Origin: a bacterium
GTDB lineage: Bacteria; Verrucomicrobiota; Verrucomicrobiia; Limisphaerales; UBA11358
Direction of reading: 5' to 3'
Assembly: GCA_021817945.1 (NCBI GenBank)
Contig: JAKAFL010000003.1
Location: forward strand, 97,664 to 160,376
DNA: 62,713 nt
The translations under genes were made by a program, and so were the position numbers. Shown in pieces: positions 17,757-26,838 of this stretch (within the stretch, counting starts at the first letter, position 1; each line of letters begins with the position of its first letter). The notes below the pieces were generated by a model, which made no database searches, was not told where the DNA came from, and was given only the letters and a program-made list of their open reading frames with translations.

Positions 17757-19265
17757 TTAATGGCGGGGACCGATAAAAGATGTCTCCAATGTTTCAATTT
17801 CTTTTCCGCTTGAATAAACCCCCAACACGAGCGGAGTGACACCTGATTTCATGGCATCCGGGTTGAGTTCGATCAACACGGAATATTCCGAAAGCATTTG
17901 TGGAGGAACGGTCAAGCCACCTCTCCCGACGACGGTGAGGCTGCCGGCAGGCTTTTCCAGGCGCAGATCAACCTGCATTGGCTGGGAGGTTTTGTTGATA
18001 AGACGCAAGGTGTAAAGGTTGCTGTAGTGGCCGTCAGGCATTTGCTGAAACAAGGCCCCGGGCGCCCGCAGCAAGGTGGCTTGGACATCCGACCGAAGGA
18101 ACACCATCAAACCAAGAACCAGGCTCAGGATGAGAAGCAGAACGACATAGCCAGCCAAGCGCGGGGTGAATTGCAATCGTTCACCGCGTTCTATTCCATT
18201 GAGCGAGGCATAGCGGATCAACCCCCCTGGGCGTCCGGTCTTTGCCATCACCTCGTTACAGGCATCAATGCAGGCCGTGCAGTGAACGCATTCCATTTGA
18301 GTGCCGTTGCGGATGTCAATGCCGGTGGGACAAACGGCCACGCATTGGTTGCAGGCAACGCAATCCCCCAGGCCGGCCGCCTGCCGCTCATCCGGACCTT
18401 GATCCCGGCGGAGGTGCCCGCGCTTTTCGCCCCGCTTGTGGTCGTATGCCACCACGATGGAGTTTTCATCCAGCAAAACGGATTGAAACCGCCCATAGGG
18501 GCAGATGAAAGTACAAGCCTGCTCACGGAACCGGGCAAAGATTCCGTAAAACAGCAAGGTGAATGCGACCATGAAACCCAGGCCAACCCAATGCTTGGAG
18601 GGGGGATCAGTGACGATGTGGAACACCTCCCGCCAGCCGATGATATAGGTGAGGAGGATATGGCCCACGAGAAAGGAAACCACCAGAAACAAGGCATGCT
18701 TGAGGATTTTTCTGGCCATCTTGGAGCCGGTCCAGGGCGCTTGGTTGAGAACCCTCTGCTGATGGGCATCCCCCTCAATCCAATACTCGATTTTGCGGAA
18801 GACCATTTCCATGATCACCGTTTGCGGACAGGCCCAACCGCACCAAATTCGTCCAAAAGCGGCCGTGAAGACCACAAGGCTGGTCAGCAGCACCAGGATG
18901 GCAATGGCAAAGAGGATCATATCCTGGGGCCAAAAAACCTGGCCCAAGACAACAAATTTGCGTTCGACCACATTCACCAGCAGGAGCGGGTTGCCGTGGA
19001 TGGTGATGAAGGGACCAGCCAGCATGACCGCCAGCAAGACCCAGCTAAGGCGGGTGCGCCAGCGGTAAAACCGTCCGTGGACCTTGCGCGGGTAGAGCCA
19101 GCGGCGGCGGCCCTCCTTGTCCGCCGTGGCAAGGTGATCCCGGAAATCAGATTCATCGGCGCTTTGCAGCGCCTTGGTTTTGTCCCTGGCCGGTTTGGTG
19201 TCGTTTAAAAACTCGGGAGGCATGTATTTGATAAAGAAAGAGTCACGGGTGCCTGTGCCGGTCAC
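17757..19265 (-). CDS. ccoG: Cytochrome oxidase accessory protein CcoG (polyferredoxin)
   Basis: 502 aa. A GTG start overlaps the ccoP stop (GTGA), which supports translational coupling; the first ATG lies 14 codons in. Several transmembrane helices with 'CGWACPQTVIMEMVFRKIE' in the first half, then two [4Fe-4S] ferredoxin motifs, 'CVACNQCVAVCPTGID' (about 305-320) and 'CVHCTACIDAC' (about 325-335), then a C-terminal Ig-like domain typical of the family. CcoG is reported in other bacteria to act as a copper(II) reductase feeding CuB insertion into cbb3 oxidase. Its place between the structural genes and fixH fits this. Confidence 0.95.
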   Translation of the reverse strand: MTGTGTRDSFFIKYMPPEFLNDTKPARDKTKALQSADESDFRDHLATADKEGRRRWLYPRKVHGRFYRWRTRLSWVLLAVMLAGPFITIHGNPLLLVNVVERKFVVLGQVFWPQDMILFAIAILVLLTSLVVFTAAFGRIWCGWACPQTVIMEMVFRKIEYWIEGDAHQQRVLNQAPWTGSKMARKILKHALFLVVSFLVGHILLTYIIGWREVFHIVTDPPSKHWVGLGFMVAFTLLFYGIFARFREQACTFICPYGRFQSVLLDENSIVVAYDHKRGEKRGHLRRDQGPDERQAAGLGDCVACNQCVAVCPTGIDIRNGTQMECVHCTACIDACNEVMAKTGRPGGLIRYASLNGIERGERLQFTPRLAGYVVLLLILSLVLGLMVFLRSDVQATLLRAPGALFQQMPDGHYSNLYTLRLINKTSQPMQVDLRLEKPAGSLTVVGRGGLTVPPQMLSEYSVLIELNPDAMKSGVTPLVLGVYSSGKEIETLETSFIGPRH

Positions 19266-19852
19266 TCAAACTGGTTGGGCGCGGCGGCTGCCGGGGCCTG
19301 GTTTTCCGGCGGTTTGCCTGGCGTGGCCAGCTTGGCACCGCGCAGGGTGTAGATGAAACTGGCCACGGAATAAACCTCATCCGGCTTGAGGGAGTTTTTC
19401 CAGGTGATCATACCCTTGGCAGGCACGCCATTCCAGATCACGGAAACATTGTCGGTGAAATTGCTTCCGTGAATCCAATAGCTATCCGTCAGGTTGGGGC
19501 CCACCAATCCCCCGCCATCAGCGCGATGACAGGGCGCGCAGTATTTGGCATAAATCTGGCCGCCCTGCCGGAGAATGACCGGGTCCCCGGACGGAGTGAG
19601 GGTGGGTATGGATGCCTCAAATTTGCCCATGGCCTCTTCCTTGGCCGCCGCGCCGGCCTTCATTTCCTGGTCATATTCGGCCGCCTGCAGGCGCCCCAGC
19701 CGCAGGACGTGATAATACATCAGGTAAACCGCCGCAAACACAATACTGATGTAGAACAACCACACCCACCAGCGGGGCAGCTTGTTATCCAACTCCCGGA
19801 TGCCATCGTATTCGTGGTCCAACAAAAGGGGTTCTTTGGGATCGTTGCTCAT
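19262..19852 (-). CDS. ccoP: cbb3 oxidase subunit CcoP, mono-haem form
   Basis: 196 aa. The N terminus 'DHEYDGIRELDNKLPRWWV' followed by a transmembrane helix (about 27-50) is a clear CcoP start. Only one c-haem site, 'CAPCH' (105-109), is present, with 'MITWKNSLKPDEVYSVASFI' containing the likely distal methionine. Classical CcoP is about 300 aa with two haems, so one cytochrome domain is missing here. It overlaps ccoQ upstream (ATGA) and ccoG downstream (GTGA). It passes electrons from soluble cytochromes towards CcoO and CcoN. Confidence 0.93.
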   Translation of the reverse strand: MSNDPKEPLLLDHEYDGIRELDNKLPRWWVWLFYISIVFAAVYLMYYHVLRLGRLQAAEYDQEMKAGAAAKEEAMGKFEASIPTLTPSGDPVILRQGGQIYAKYCAPCHRADGGGLVGPNLTDSYWIHGSNFTDNVSVIWNGVPAKGMITWKNSLKPDEVYSVASFIYTLRGAKLATPGKPPENQAPAAAAPNQFE

Positions 19853-20049
19853 ATTGATTTGGATGGGGTGGATTTTTCCGGGTTTTGTTCCGCCTCGTCG
19901 AGCGGCAGGTCGCCCATGTGCTCAATATAGTTTTGCTTCAACCCCATCACCCATAGCAGGGCCACCACAAAGAAGGTGACGAAAATCAGGATTGAGATGA
20001 TCCCGTAAATTCCGACTCCGCTCAGGGTGGAAATGACTTTTTCTTCCAT
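19849..20049 (-). CDS. ccoQ: CcoQ-like small membrane subunit of cbb3 oxidase
   Basis: 66 aa with a single transmembrane helix (about 10-35) and a charged C-terminal tail. Size, topology and position between ccoNO and ccoP match CcoQ/FixQ, which stabilises the oxidase complex. The sequence itself is poorly conserved in this family, so the assignment rests mainly on context. Its stop overlaps the ccoP start (ATGA). Confidence 0.8.
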   Translation of the reverse strand: MEEKVISTLSGVGIYGIISILIFVTFFVVALLWVMGLKQNYIEHMGDLPLDEAEQNPEKSTPSKSI

Positions 20050-20073
20050 AATTTTTTGCCTTTCAATTCCTGG

Positions 20074-22227
20074 TTACCTTGCCGCAGCCGTGGCTGGCGG
20101 AGCGGCCGGGGCGTTTTTGATGTCCGTGCCAAGCCTTTCCAGATAAGCAATCAATGCTATGATTTCCTTGTCCGGCGTGGCGTTGATCGAGCCATGCTTC
20201 AACTCATCCACAATCTGGCCGGCTTGGGAGGCGAGGTCTTTCTGAGCCGGTCCATTTTCGTAACCGACCGGGTAAGGCACACCCACCCGCCGAAGCGCCG
20301 CCAACCGCCATGGCAATGAATCCATTTCCATTGTTTGAGTCAAAAGCCACGGGTACCGGGGCATGATGGACCCCGGGGAGACGGAGCGGGGATCGTCCAT
20401 GTGGTTGAAATGCCAGGCGGGCGGGTATTTGCCGCCCTCACGGGCCAAGTCCGGTCCTTTTCGTTCGGAACCCCACAGGAATGGATGGTCGTAAACAAAT
20501 TCACCCGCCTTGGAATATTCGCCGTAACGCTCAGTCTCCGACCGGAACGGCCGGATCATTTGCGAATGACAGCCCAGGCAGCCTTCCCGGATGTAAATAT
20601 CACGCCCCAACACTTCCAACGGCGTATAGGGCTTGACGCTGGAGATGGTTGGCACGTTTTCCCTGACGAGGTACATGGGGATGATTTCCACGATGCCGCC
20701 CACCAGGATGGCAACCACGGCCAGAACAGTGAAGAAAATGGGTTTTCCCTCCAGCATGCGGTGCCATCCTGCCTGGGCGTGCCCATTCAGGTCCCTGGTT
20801 TTTTCCAGCGCCGGAGCCTGCACCTCCGTGTCCGGCTCGAACTGGCCGGCCTTGGCCGTGCGATACAAATTATAAGCCATCAGGAAGACGCCCAGGATAT
20901 AGAGCGAACCTCCGATGGCGCGCAAACGGAACATGGGCACCACCTGCACGATGGTTTCGAGAAAGTTGGGGTATTGCAGGAAACCATCCTTGTTGAATTG
21001 TTTCCACATCAAACCCTCCGTGATACCCGCCACGTAAATGGGGATCACGTAAAACATCATACCCATCAAGCCGATCCAAAAATGATAATTGGCCAGCTTG
21101 GTGGACCATAATTCCGTGCGGTAAAGTCGTGGAAAGAGGTAATACAACATGGAAAAAGTGAGGAATCCATTCCAACCAAGGGCAGCCGAGTGGGCGTGCG
21201 CTATGGTCCAATCGGTATAGTGAGACAATGAATTCACCGTTTTAATGGCCAGTACCGGGCCTTCAAGGGTTGCCATGCCGTAGGCGGTGACAGCCACCAC
21301 CATAAACTTGAGCATGGGATCCTGGCGCACCTTGTCCCAGGCCCCCCTCAGGGTGAGCAAGCCGTTGAGCATGCCGCCCCAGGAGGGTGCAATAAGCATA
21401 AGGGAGAAGACCATGCCCAGGGATTGAGCCCAATCCGGCAATGCCGTATAGAGCAGATGATGAGGCCCGGCCCAGATGTAGATGAAAATAAGCCCCCAAA
21501 AATGAATGATGGAGAGCCGGTAGGAAAACACCGGACGATTTGCCGCCTTGGGCAAAAAATAATACATCAAACCGAGGTATGGGGTGGTCAGGAAAAATGC
21601 CACGGCATTGTGTCCATACCACCATTGGACCAGGGCATCCTGCACCCCGGCATACATTGAATAACTCTTGAACCAACCCGCCGGCATGGTCATGGAATTG
21701 GTCACATGCAATACCGCCACCGTCAGTGCGGTCGCCAAATAAAACCAGATGGCCACATACATGTGTTTCTCACGCCGTTTAAGGATGGTGCCGATCAGAT
21801 TTACCGTAAACGCCACCCACACCACGGCAATGGCGATCTTGATGGGCCATTCCAGCTCCGCATACTCCTTGCTGGTGGTGTAACCCAGCGGCAGGGTGAT
21901 CGCCGCGCTGACAATGACGGCCTGCCAGCCCCAAAAATGAAACCAACTGACGAAATCACTGAACATGCGCGCCTTGCACAACCGTTGCAGTGAATAATAA
22001 ATCCCCGTGAACATGCCGTTGCCCACGAAGGCAAAAATCACCGCGTTGGTGTGCAACGGGCGGATGCGGCCAAAGGTGATGTATTGAATATTCAGGTTGG
22101 CACCCGGAAAAAACAGTTCCACGGCAGCCAGCAAACCCACCAGCATGCCCACAATCCCCCAGAATACCGTTGCAATGGCAAATGCCCTCACGATCCGGTT
22201 GTCATATTTAAATGTTTCCATGTTCAT
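20074..22227 (-). CDS. ccoNO: Fused cbb3 oxidase subunits I and II (CcoN-CcoO)
   Basis: 717 aa from the ATG at 22227 (MNMETFKYDNRIVR); an ATG at 22251 would overlap ccoS by 14 bp. Residues about 1-480 are the CcoN catalytic subunit with 12 helices and haem/CuB histidines in 'GRIRPLHTNAV', 'WWYGHNAVAFF', 'IWAGPHHLLYT' and 'IAHAHSAALGWNG'. After a linker and one more helix, residues about 525-700 are CcoO with the c-haem motif 'CLGCH' (about 550), 'MIRPFRSETERYGEYS' and 'GPDLAREGGKYP'. It reduces O2 to water at high affinity and pumps protons. The two subunits are normally separate; fused versions occur in several phyla. Confidence 0.96.
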   Translation of the reverse strand: MNMETFKYDNRIVRAFAIATVFWGIVGMLVGLLAAVELFFPGANLNIQYITFGRIRPLHTNAVIFAFVGNGMFTGIYYSLQRLCKARMFSDFVSWFHFWGWQAVIVSAAITLPLGYTTSKEYAELEWPIKIAIAVVWVAFTVNLIGTILKRREKHMYVAIWFYLATALTVAVLHVTNSMTMPAGWFKSYSMYAGVQDALVQWWYGHNAVAFFLTTPYLGLMYYFLPKAANRPVFSYRLSIIHFWGLIFIYIWAGPHHLLYTALPDWAQSLGMVFSLMLIAPSWGGMLNGLLTLRGAWDKVRQDPMLKFMVVAVTAYGMATLEGPVLAIKTVNSLSHYTDWTIAHAHSAALGWNGFLTFSMLYYLFPRLYRTELWSTKLANYHFWIGLMGMMFYVIPIYVAGITEGLMWKQFNKDGFLQYPNFLETIVQVVPMFRLRAIGGSLYILGVFLMAYNLYRTAKAGQFEPDTEVQAPALEKTRDLNGHAQAGWHRMLEGKPIFFTVLAVVAILVGGIVEIIPMYLVRENVPTISSVKPYTPLEVLGRDIYIREGCLGCHSQMIRPFRSETERYGEYSKAGEFVYDHPFLWGSERKGPDLAREGGKYPPAWHFNHMDDPRSVSPGSIMPRYPWLLTQTMEMDSLPWRLAALRRVGVPYPVGYENGPAQKDLASQAGQIVDELKHGSINATPDKEIIALIAYLERLGTDIKNAPAAPPATAAAR

Positions 22228-22237
22228 AATTAATTTT

Positions 22238-22486
22238 TCAAAGTTGGGCATGCCGCGGAACGGGCTGCGGTTTCAAGGTTGAACCGGCCTTCCCGCTGGA
22301 AGAATCCGGTTTTTGTGGCTCTGGATCATGCACGTTTGGATGCGCAGTTGTCTCATCCATGAGCACCCGCATGGCTGGCGTCAGGGTATCCTCATACTGG
22401 CCGGCGCGAACCGACCAGATGAATGCACCCAAAAAAACCAGGCCCACCATGAGGCTGACGAAAATCAAAAGAATGATCACGCTCAT
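22238..22486 (-). CDS. ccoS: CcoS, cbb3 oxidase maturation protein
   Basis: 82 aa from the ATG at 22486 (MSVIILLIFVSLMVGLVFLG), which overlaps the ccoI stop as ATGA. One N-terminal transmembrane helix, then 'WSVRAGQYEDTLTPAMRVL', the conserved segment of CcoS (the family usually has 'VRSGQFDD' here). The rest is a polar tail. CcoS is needed in other bacteria for cofactor insertion into cbb3 oxidase. A much longer reading of this frame upstream would run antiparallel through ccoI and is not supported. Confidence 0.88.
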   Translation of the reverse strand: MSVIILLIFVSLMVGLVFLGAFIWSVRAGQYEDTLTPAMRVLMDETTAHPNVHDPEPQKPDSSSGKAGSTLKPQPVPRHAQL

Positions 22487-25023
22487 GCGACCTCCCATGC
22501 TGCAGTGGCTCCGCCCACCTGTCCGGGCATTTCCCGGGGTTTCAACACGGGCGACAGGCCTCTCAAGGTCCGCGTGCCGAGCCATGCGGTCGTAAGGCAG
22601 GAAAAAACCACAACGGTGGCCGAACTCAATGGCATCAGGATCGCGCACACAATCGGCACCAGCCATCCCGCCGCGGCAACACTCACACCGGCCAGGTTGT
22701 ACACCGCTGAAATGGCGAAGCCTGACCGCACCACCCATGCGGATTGCCAGGAATAGCTCAGCACCTCGGCGAGACGAGGCAAATGGGCTGCATCCAGGAT
22801 CACATCGCTGGCCGGCGAGAAGGACCCAATTTCCTCCACCACGGCAATGCCCACATCCGACTGGCGCAGCGCACCCGCATCATTCAAACCATCACCCACC
22901 ATCATCACACGGCGGCCTGATTGCTGGAGTGCACGGATGAAATGCAGCTTGTCCACCGGGCTTTGATTGAATTTGAGCACGGCCTTGTCCCCCAAAAGCC
23001 TGCGGAACAAATCAGTTTCCCGGTCGTTATCCCCGCTCAGCATGACCAGGTTGAAACGTCCCTTCAGTTTCGAAACAAGCTGTTCCACCTCGGGTCTCAA
23101 GTCATTCCTGACTTCGAAAGCGCCCCGGAAAAGGCCATCGAGCGCCACACCCACTGACGACCCGGATTGCACCGGCCATTCCGCCTGGCAAGAAACTCCA
23201 CGTTGATTCAGCCACTCGCGGGAGCCCAGCAGGATAAGGCGTCCATCCACCTTGCCGGCAATGCCCCCACCCGGGAATTCCTCAAAATCCTGAACCGGAC
23301 GCGCATGGAAAGAAACCGCCCCGGCTATGCGCAGGGACAGGGGATGTATGGACATGCGGGCCAGCGACCCGATTTCATCGCTTTCCTGAGCTGTCAACCC
23401 GTGCGCGATTGGTCCAGCACCGCAGCTTTGGAATTTCACCCCGCCGCTGCGGGATGCCGTGAGGGTGCCTGTCTTGTCAAAAATGAGGGTGTCCACTCCT
23501 GACATTCGTTCCAGCACCATCGGGTTTTTAAGAAAAACCTGCCATCGCTCAAGGATGCGCTGGGCCGTGCCATGCGTGAGCGGTGCCGCCAGGGCCAATG
23601 CGCAGGGACATGCCACGATCAGCACGGAAATAAAAACCTTGAGAGCCTTTCCCCCATCCCAATGAAACCAGAAAACCGCCGCCCCAAGAGCCACGCAAAG
23701 GACCGTTTTAGTGAAATAGCGACTGTAACGATTGGTCAATGACTCCAGGTCATTCTCACGCGGTTTGCGAAACGCCTCGTTGTCCCACAACGCTGCAAGC
23801 TGGCTCTGTTCCACCGGCTTGACTGTTTCCACCTCAATAGCCCCGCCCACCTGCCGCCCGCCAGCATAGAGACGTCCCCCTGCGGCCACAGCCACAGGCT
23901 GGGATTCGCCTGTGATGAAGCTGTAATCCATGAACGCCCTGCCCTCCACCAACGTGCCATCGGCAGGTAGCAGTTCCCCGTTGCGCAACATAAGGTGATC
24001 CCCTGTCTGGATCCTGGAAATGGCCACCACCCCCTCGCCCAGCCCGGTCTTGCGAACCACGCTGAGTGGAAAAAAACCCTTGAAATCGCGATCAAACGTC
24101 AGCCGCTCATGCGTTTTCATTTGGAACATCCGTCCACACAACAAAAAGAAAACCAGGCCGCACAGCGAATCACCATACCCCGGGCCGCGATGGCTCATGA
24201 CATCAAAACAGCTCGTGCCGTAAATGGCGCTCAAGCCGAGAATAATGGGAATCTCCATGGTAAGCGTCCGACGACGAAGACCCAACCAGGCGGCCTGCCA
24301 AAAATCGCCGGCACTGTACGTCACGACAGGCAAACCGAAAACCAGACCCAGCCAGCCAGCCATGTTTTCAAACCAAGGCCCGTTCAAACGGTCCAGGCCC
24401 AAATAAAACGGCAGGGACATCAACATGATGTTTCCAAACGCAAAACCTGCCAGACCCATTTGAATCCATTGCCTTTGCTGGAAACGAAGGGACCTTTTTT
24501 CCCCGGTTCCCTGATTCAATTCCGGTGTGTAACCAACCGACTCCACAAGTGCCGCCAGACCACCCAGAGTGATTTTGCCCGTGTAAAACGTGATGGTGAC
24601 CTCGCGCCTGGGAAAATGGACCCGTGAGGACCCCACCCCGTCATTCAATTTGAAAAGGTTTTCCAACAGCCAGACACAGGCAATGCAATGGATGGTGGGC
24701 AAATGAAATGTCACACGAGCACACGTGCCATCGCTGAATTCCAGCAACGTTTCCTGCACTGATGCGTCGTCCAGGAAAGCCCATTTCGCCGCGTTGGCGT
24801 CCGGGCGGATGCGTGTGCCGGGCGCGGATTGCAACTGATAAAAATGGTCCAGTCCATTTTCCTGCAAAAGACTGTAAACCGTCTGGCAGCCAAGGCAGCA
24901 AAATGGTTTGTCATTCAGGACAAATGCACCTTCCGGACACGGCTCGCCACAATGAAAACACCCACCAGCCAACCGTTGGCTGGCGGCAGAATTGGCGGTC
25001 CTGATGTTCGGAGATCCGGTCAT
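22483..25023 (-). CDS. ccoI: Copper-translocating P1B-type ATPase for cbb3 oxidase assembly
   Basis: 846 aa. The N-terminal cysteine-rich domain ('CFHCGEPCPEG', 'FCCLGCQTVY') is typical of CcoI/FixI, followed by a heavy-metal-associated domain with 'IHCIACVWLLE' (about 112). The membrane metal site is 'ACPCALALAAPLTHG' (CPC, about 470), the phosphorylation site 'FDKTGTLT' (about 515) and the hinge 'VGDGLNDAGALRQSD'. CcoI exports copper to the periplasmic side for CuB of the oxidase. It is the first gene of the eight-gene cco operon, and its promoter must lie in the 571-bp gap shared with hemA. Confidence 0.95.
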   Translation of the reverse strand: MTGSPNIRTANSAASQRLAGGCFHCGEPCPEGAFVLNDKPFCCLGCQTVYSLLQENGLDHFYQLQSAPGTRIRPDANAAKWAFLDDASVQETLLEFSDGTCARVTFHLPTIHCIACVWLLENLFKLNDGVGSSRVHFPRREVTITFYTGKITLGGLAALVESVGYTPELNQGTGEKRSLRFQQRQWIQMGLAGFAFGNIMLMSLPFYLGLDRLNGPWFENMAGWLGLVFGLPVVTYSAGDFWQAAWLGLRRRTLTMEIPIILGLSAIYGTSCFDVMSHRGPGYGDSLCGLVFFLLCGRMFQMKTHERLTFDRDFKGFFPLSVVRKTGLGEGVVAISRIQTGDHLMLRNGELLPADGTLVEGRAFMDYSFITGESQPVAVAAGGRLYAGGRQVGGAIEVETVKPVEQSQLAALWDNEAFRKPRENDLESLTNRYSRYFTKTVLCVALGAAVFWFHWDGGKALKVFISVLIVACPCALALAAPLTHGTAQRILERWQVFLKNPMVLERMSGVDTLIFDKTGTLTASRSGGVKFQSCGAGPIAHGLTAQESDEIGSLARMSIHPLSLRIAGAVSFHARPVQDFEEFPGGGIAGKVDGRLILLGSREWLNQRGVSCQAEWPVQSGSSVGVALDGLFRGAFEVRNDLRPEVEQLVSKLKGRFNLVMLSGDNDRETDLFRRLLGDKAVLKFNQSPVDKLHFIRALQQSGRRVMMVGDGLNDAGALRQSDVGIAVVEEIGSFSPASDVILDAAHLPRLAEVLSYSWQSAWVVRSGFAISAVYNLAGVSVAAAGWLVPIVCAILMPLSSATVVVFSCLTTAWLGTRTLRGLSPVLKPREMPGQVGGATAAWEVA

Positions 25024-25594
25024 GCTCTATTACGCGATGCCATTTTTCCGGGTTCCTTGTTTGCGTGACTAACCGTATTTTGGCCAAAATCAATCCTTCT
25101 TTGCCGCTCCATTGTGTCTCAAATCATCAACTCAAGCGCAGTCCGTGCCCCTGATATTCTGCGCCTCCAGGTCGCCAACCGGTTTTCAGCCAATAAATAT
25201 GAGCCTTTTCTGCGCAGCCCAAATCCCGCGGACAAACCGTGATTCAACAAGAAGATGCGCCAATCGTTGAGTCTCCATTCTTTTCATTTTTTGTTGTTTC
25301 CTTTTCTAATTTCATAAACCCGGAAGGTGAACCGTGGGAGGAAAGGCGGTTCGGATCCGGTAACCTGGCAGGCTTCGCCAATCCTTTCCATTTGAGGCAG
25401 CCTGTTTCCAATGGAAAAACCCTTGCTTTGCATGCCTCCTGCCCCGGAATGCTGAAAATGCTGCGGTGATGGAGGCGACTGCAAGCAAGTTGTCAAAACT
25501 GCTGTCCCAACCACCATCATTGGCAGGCCAATACATACAAGGTATTGGCCAAGGGATGGTGAGCCACTTTTTCCAAGTTCACTAAATTAGTCTC
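25024..25594. promoter_or_regulatory. Divergent promoter region between cco operon and hemA
   Basis: 571 bp without a credible gene, lying between the divergent ccoI and hemA starts, so it must contain both promoters. I looked for the FNR/ANR-type palindrome (TTGAT-N4-ATCAA) common upstream of cbb3 operons and found only a half-like stretch near 25119-25134 that does not complete the palindrome. No other strong motif stood out. Confidence 0.6.
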
Positions 25595-26701
25595 ATGATC
25601 TGTAACGGCAATGGCGGGGATTTGGCCCGGAATATTTTTGTGGCTGGTTTGAGTTACAAGACCGCACCCGTGGCGGTGCGGGAAAAACTGGCGGTGAGTC
25701 CATCCTCCCTGTCCACCCTTGGATGCCGGCTGAAATTGAATGCTGGCCTGGAAGAAGTGGTGCTGGTTTCCACCTGCAATCGCGTGGAGGTGTATGGCAC
25801 GGCAGCATGGGCTAAATCCAGGATTCACAGGCTTTTTGAGCAGCTTTGCCCGAATGTGGATGTCACGCCCCATGTCTATGTAAAAGAAGGCGCGGCGGCG
25901 GCGGAACATTTATTTTCCGTAACCAGCGGGTTGGATTCCATGGTCATCGGTGAGACGGAAATCACGGGCCAGGTCAAGAATGCCTATCTTGCGGCGCTGC
26001 AGGCAAACCTCACGGGTCCTGCAATGAACCGGATGTTTCAAACCGCCTTCAAGATTGGCAAGCTCATTCGAACACAGACAGCCATTGGCAGGGGCGCCAC
26101 CTCGGTGGGCAGCGTGGCAGTGGATCTGGCGGAAAAGATTTTTGACGGTGGGCTGGGCGACAAGACGGTGATGATCCTCGGTGCCGGCAAGATGGGCGAG
26201 GCATGCGTGCGGCATCTGGCCAAGCGCGGCGCCCGGTCTGTGCTGGTGGCCAATCGCTGTCTGGAACGCGCCGAGGCGCTCGCTGCTGAATTTGGAGGGC
26301 GAGCCCTTTCCTTTCACCAGCGCGCCGAGGCCCTGGTCGAGGCCGACATCCTGGTCAGCTCCACCGGCAGCCCCACGACCGTGCTGCACAAGGGCGACAT
26401 CGCGGCTGTGCTGGGCGCGCGCAGGAATCGCCCGCTGGTTTTGATTGATATTGCCGTGCCGCGCGACATTGCGGCGGACGTGAATGAATTGGAAAACGTA
26501 TATCTTTACAACATTGACCATCTTGAAACGATCGTCCGGGAAAATGCCCGGCTGCGTGAGCAGGAGCTTTCCAAGTGTCATGAAATCATTTCCAAGCACG
26601 CTTCGGCCTTGATGGCCAGGCTGACTCCTGCGCGGCCCGTAGTGACTGAGCAACCCTGCGTTCCTGATTGGGGACTGTGGGGCAGCGCCGCCACGGCCTG
26701 A
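25595..26701 (+). CDS. hemA: Glutamyl-tRNA reductase with short C terminus
   Basis: 368 aa. It reduces glutamyl-tRNA to glutamate-1-semialdehyde, the first step of C5 tetrapyrrole synthesis. The catalytic cysteine is in 'LVSTCNRVEVYG' (Cys61); 'GLDSMVIGETEITGQVK' and the NADPH site 'ILGAGKMGEACVRHLAKRG' follow. After 'ENARLREQELSKCHEII' the protein stops within about 50 residues, whereas enterobacterial enzymes have a dimerisation domain taking them to about 420 aa. No ribosome site is visible before the ATG. It is divergent from the cbb3 operon, a sensible neighbour because cytochromes need haem. No other haem-synthesis gene is adjacent. Confidence 0.92.
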   Translation: MICNGNGGDLARNIFVAGLSYKTAPVAVREKLAVSPSSLSTLGCRLKLNAGLEEVVLVSTCNRVEVYGTAAWAKSRIHRLFEQLCPNVDVTPHVYVKEGAAAAEHLFSVTSGLDSMVIGETEITGQVKNAYLAALQANLTGPAMNRMFQTAFKIGKLIRTQTAIGRGATSVGSVAVDLAEKIFDGGLGDKTVMILGAGKMGEACVRHLAKRGARSVLVANRCLERAEALAAEFGGRALSFHQRAEALVEADILVSSTGSPTTVLHKGDIAAVLGARRNRPLVLIDIAVPRDIAADVNELENVYLYNIDHLETIVRENARLREQELSKCHEIISKHASALMARLTPARPVVTEQPCVPDWGLWGSAATA

Positions 26702-26838
26702 CTTTCAGGGGAAAACATTTTGGGAAGCTGACCGGCTGACTTTTTGGCTTTGGAAGGGTTCCCGAACCGGCAAGTCATTCCATCCAAAACGATGGGAGCG
26801 ACAGTGCATGAACCAAAACAATCAACCCTCCAAATAAT

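Noticed and set aside
22487..22738. N-terminal extension of ccoS to 166 codons
   Set aside because: The extra part overlaps the end of ccoI in another frame and lacks protein character; the ATGA overlap at 22483-22486 with a CcoS-type N terminus is the better start.
25100..25140. Possible FNR/ANR site upstream of ccoI
   Set aside because: Only a half-site-like sequence is present; the second half of TTGAT-N4-ATCAA is absent.
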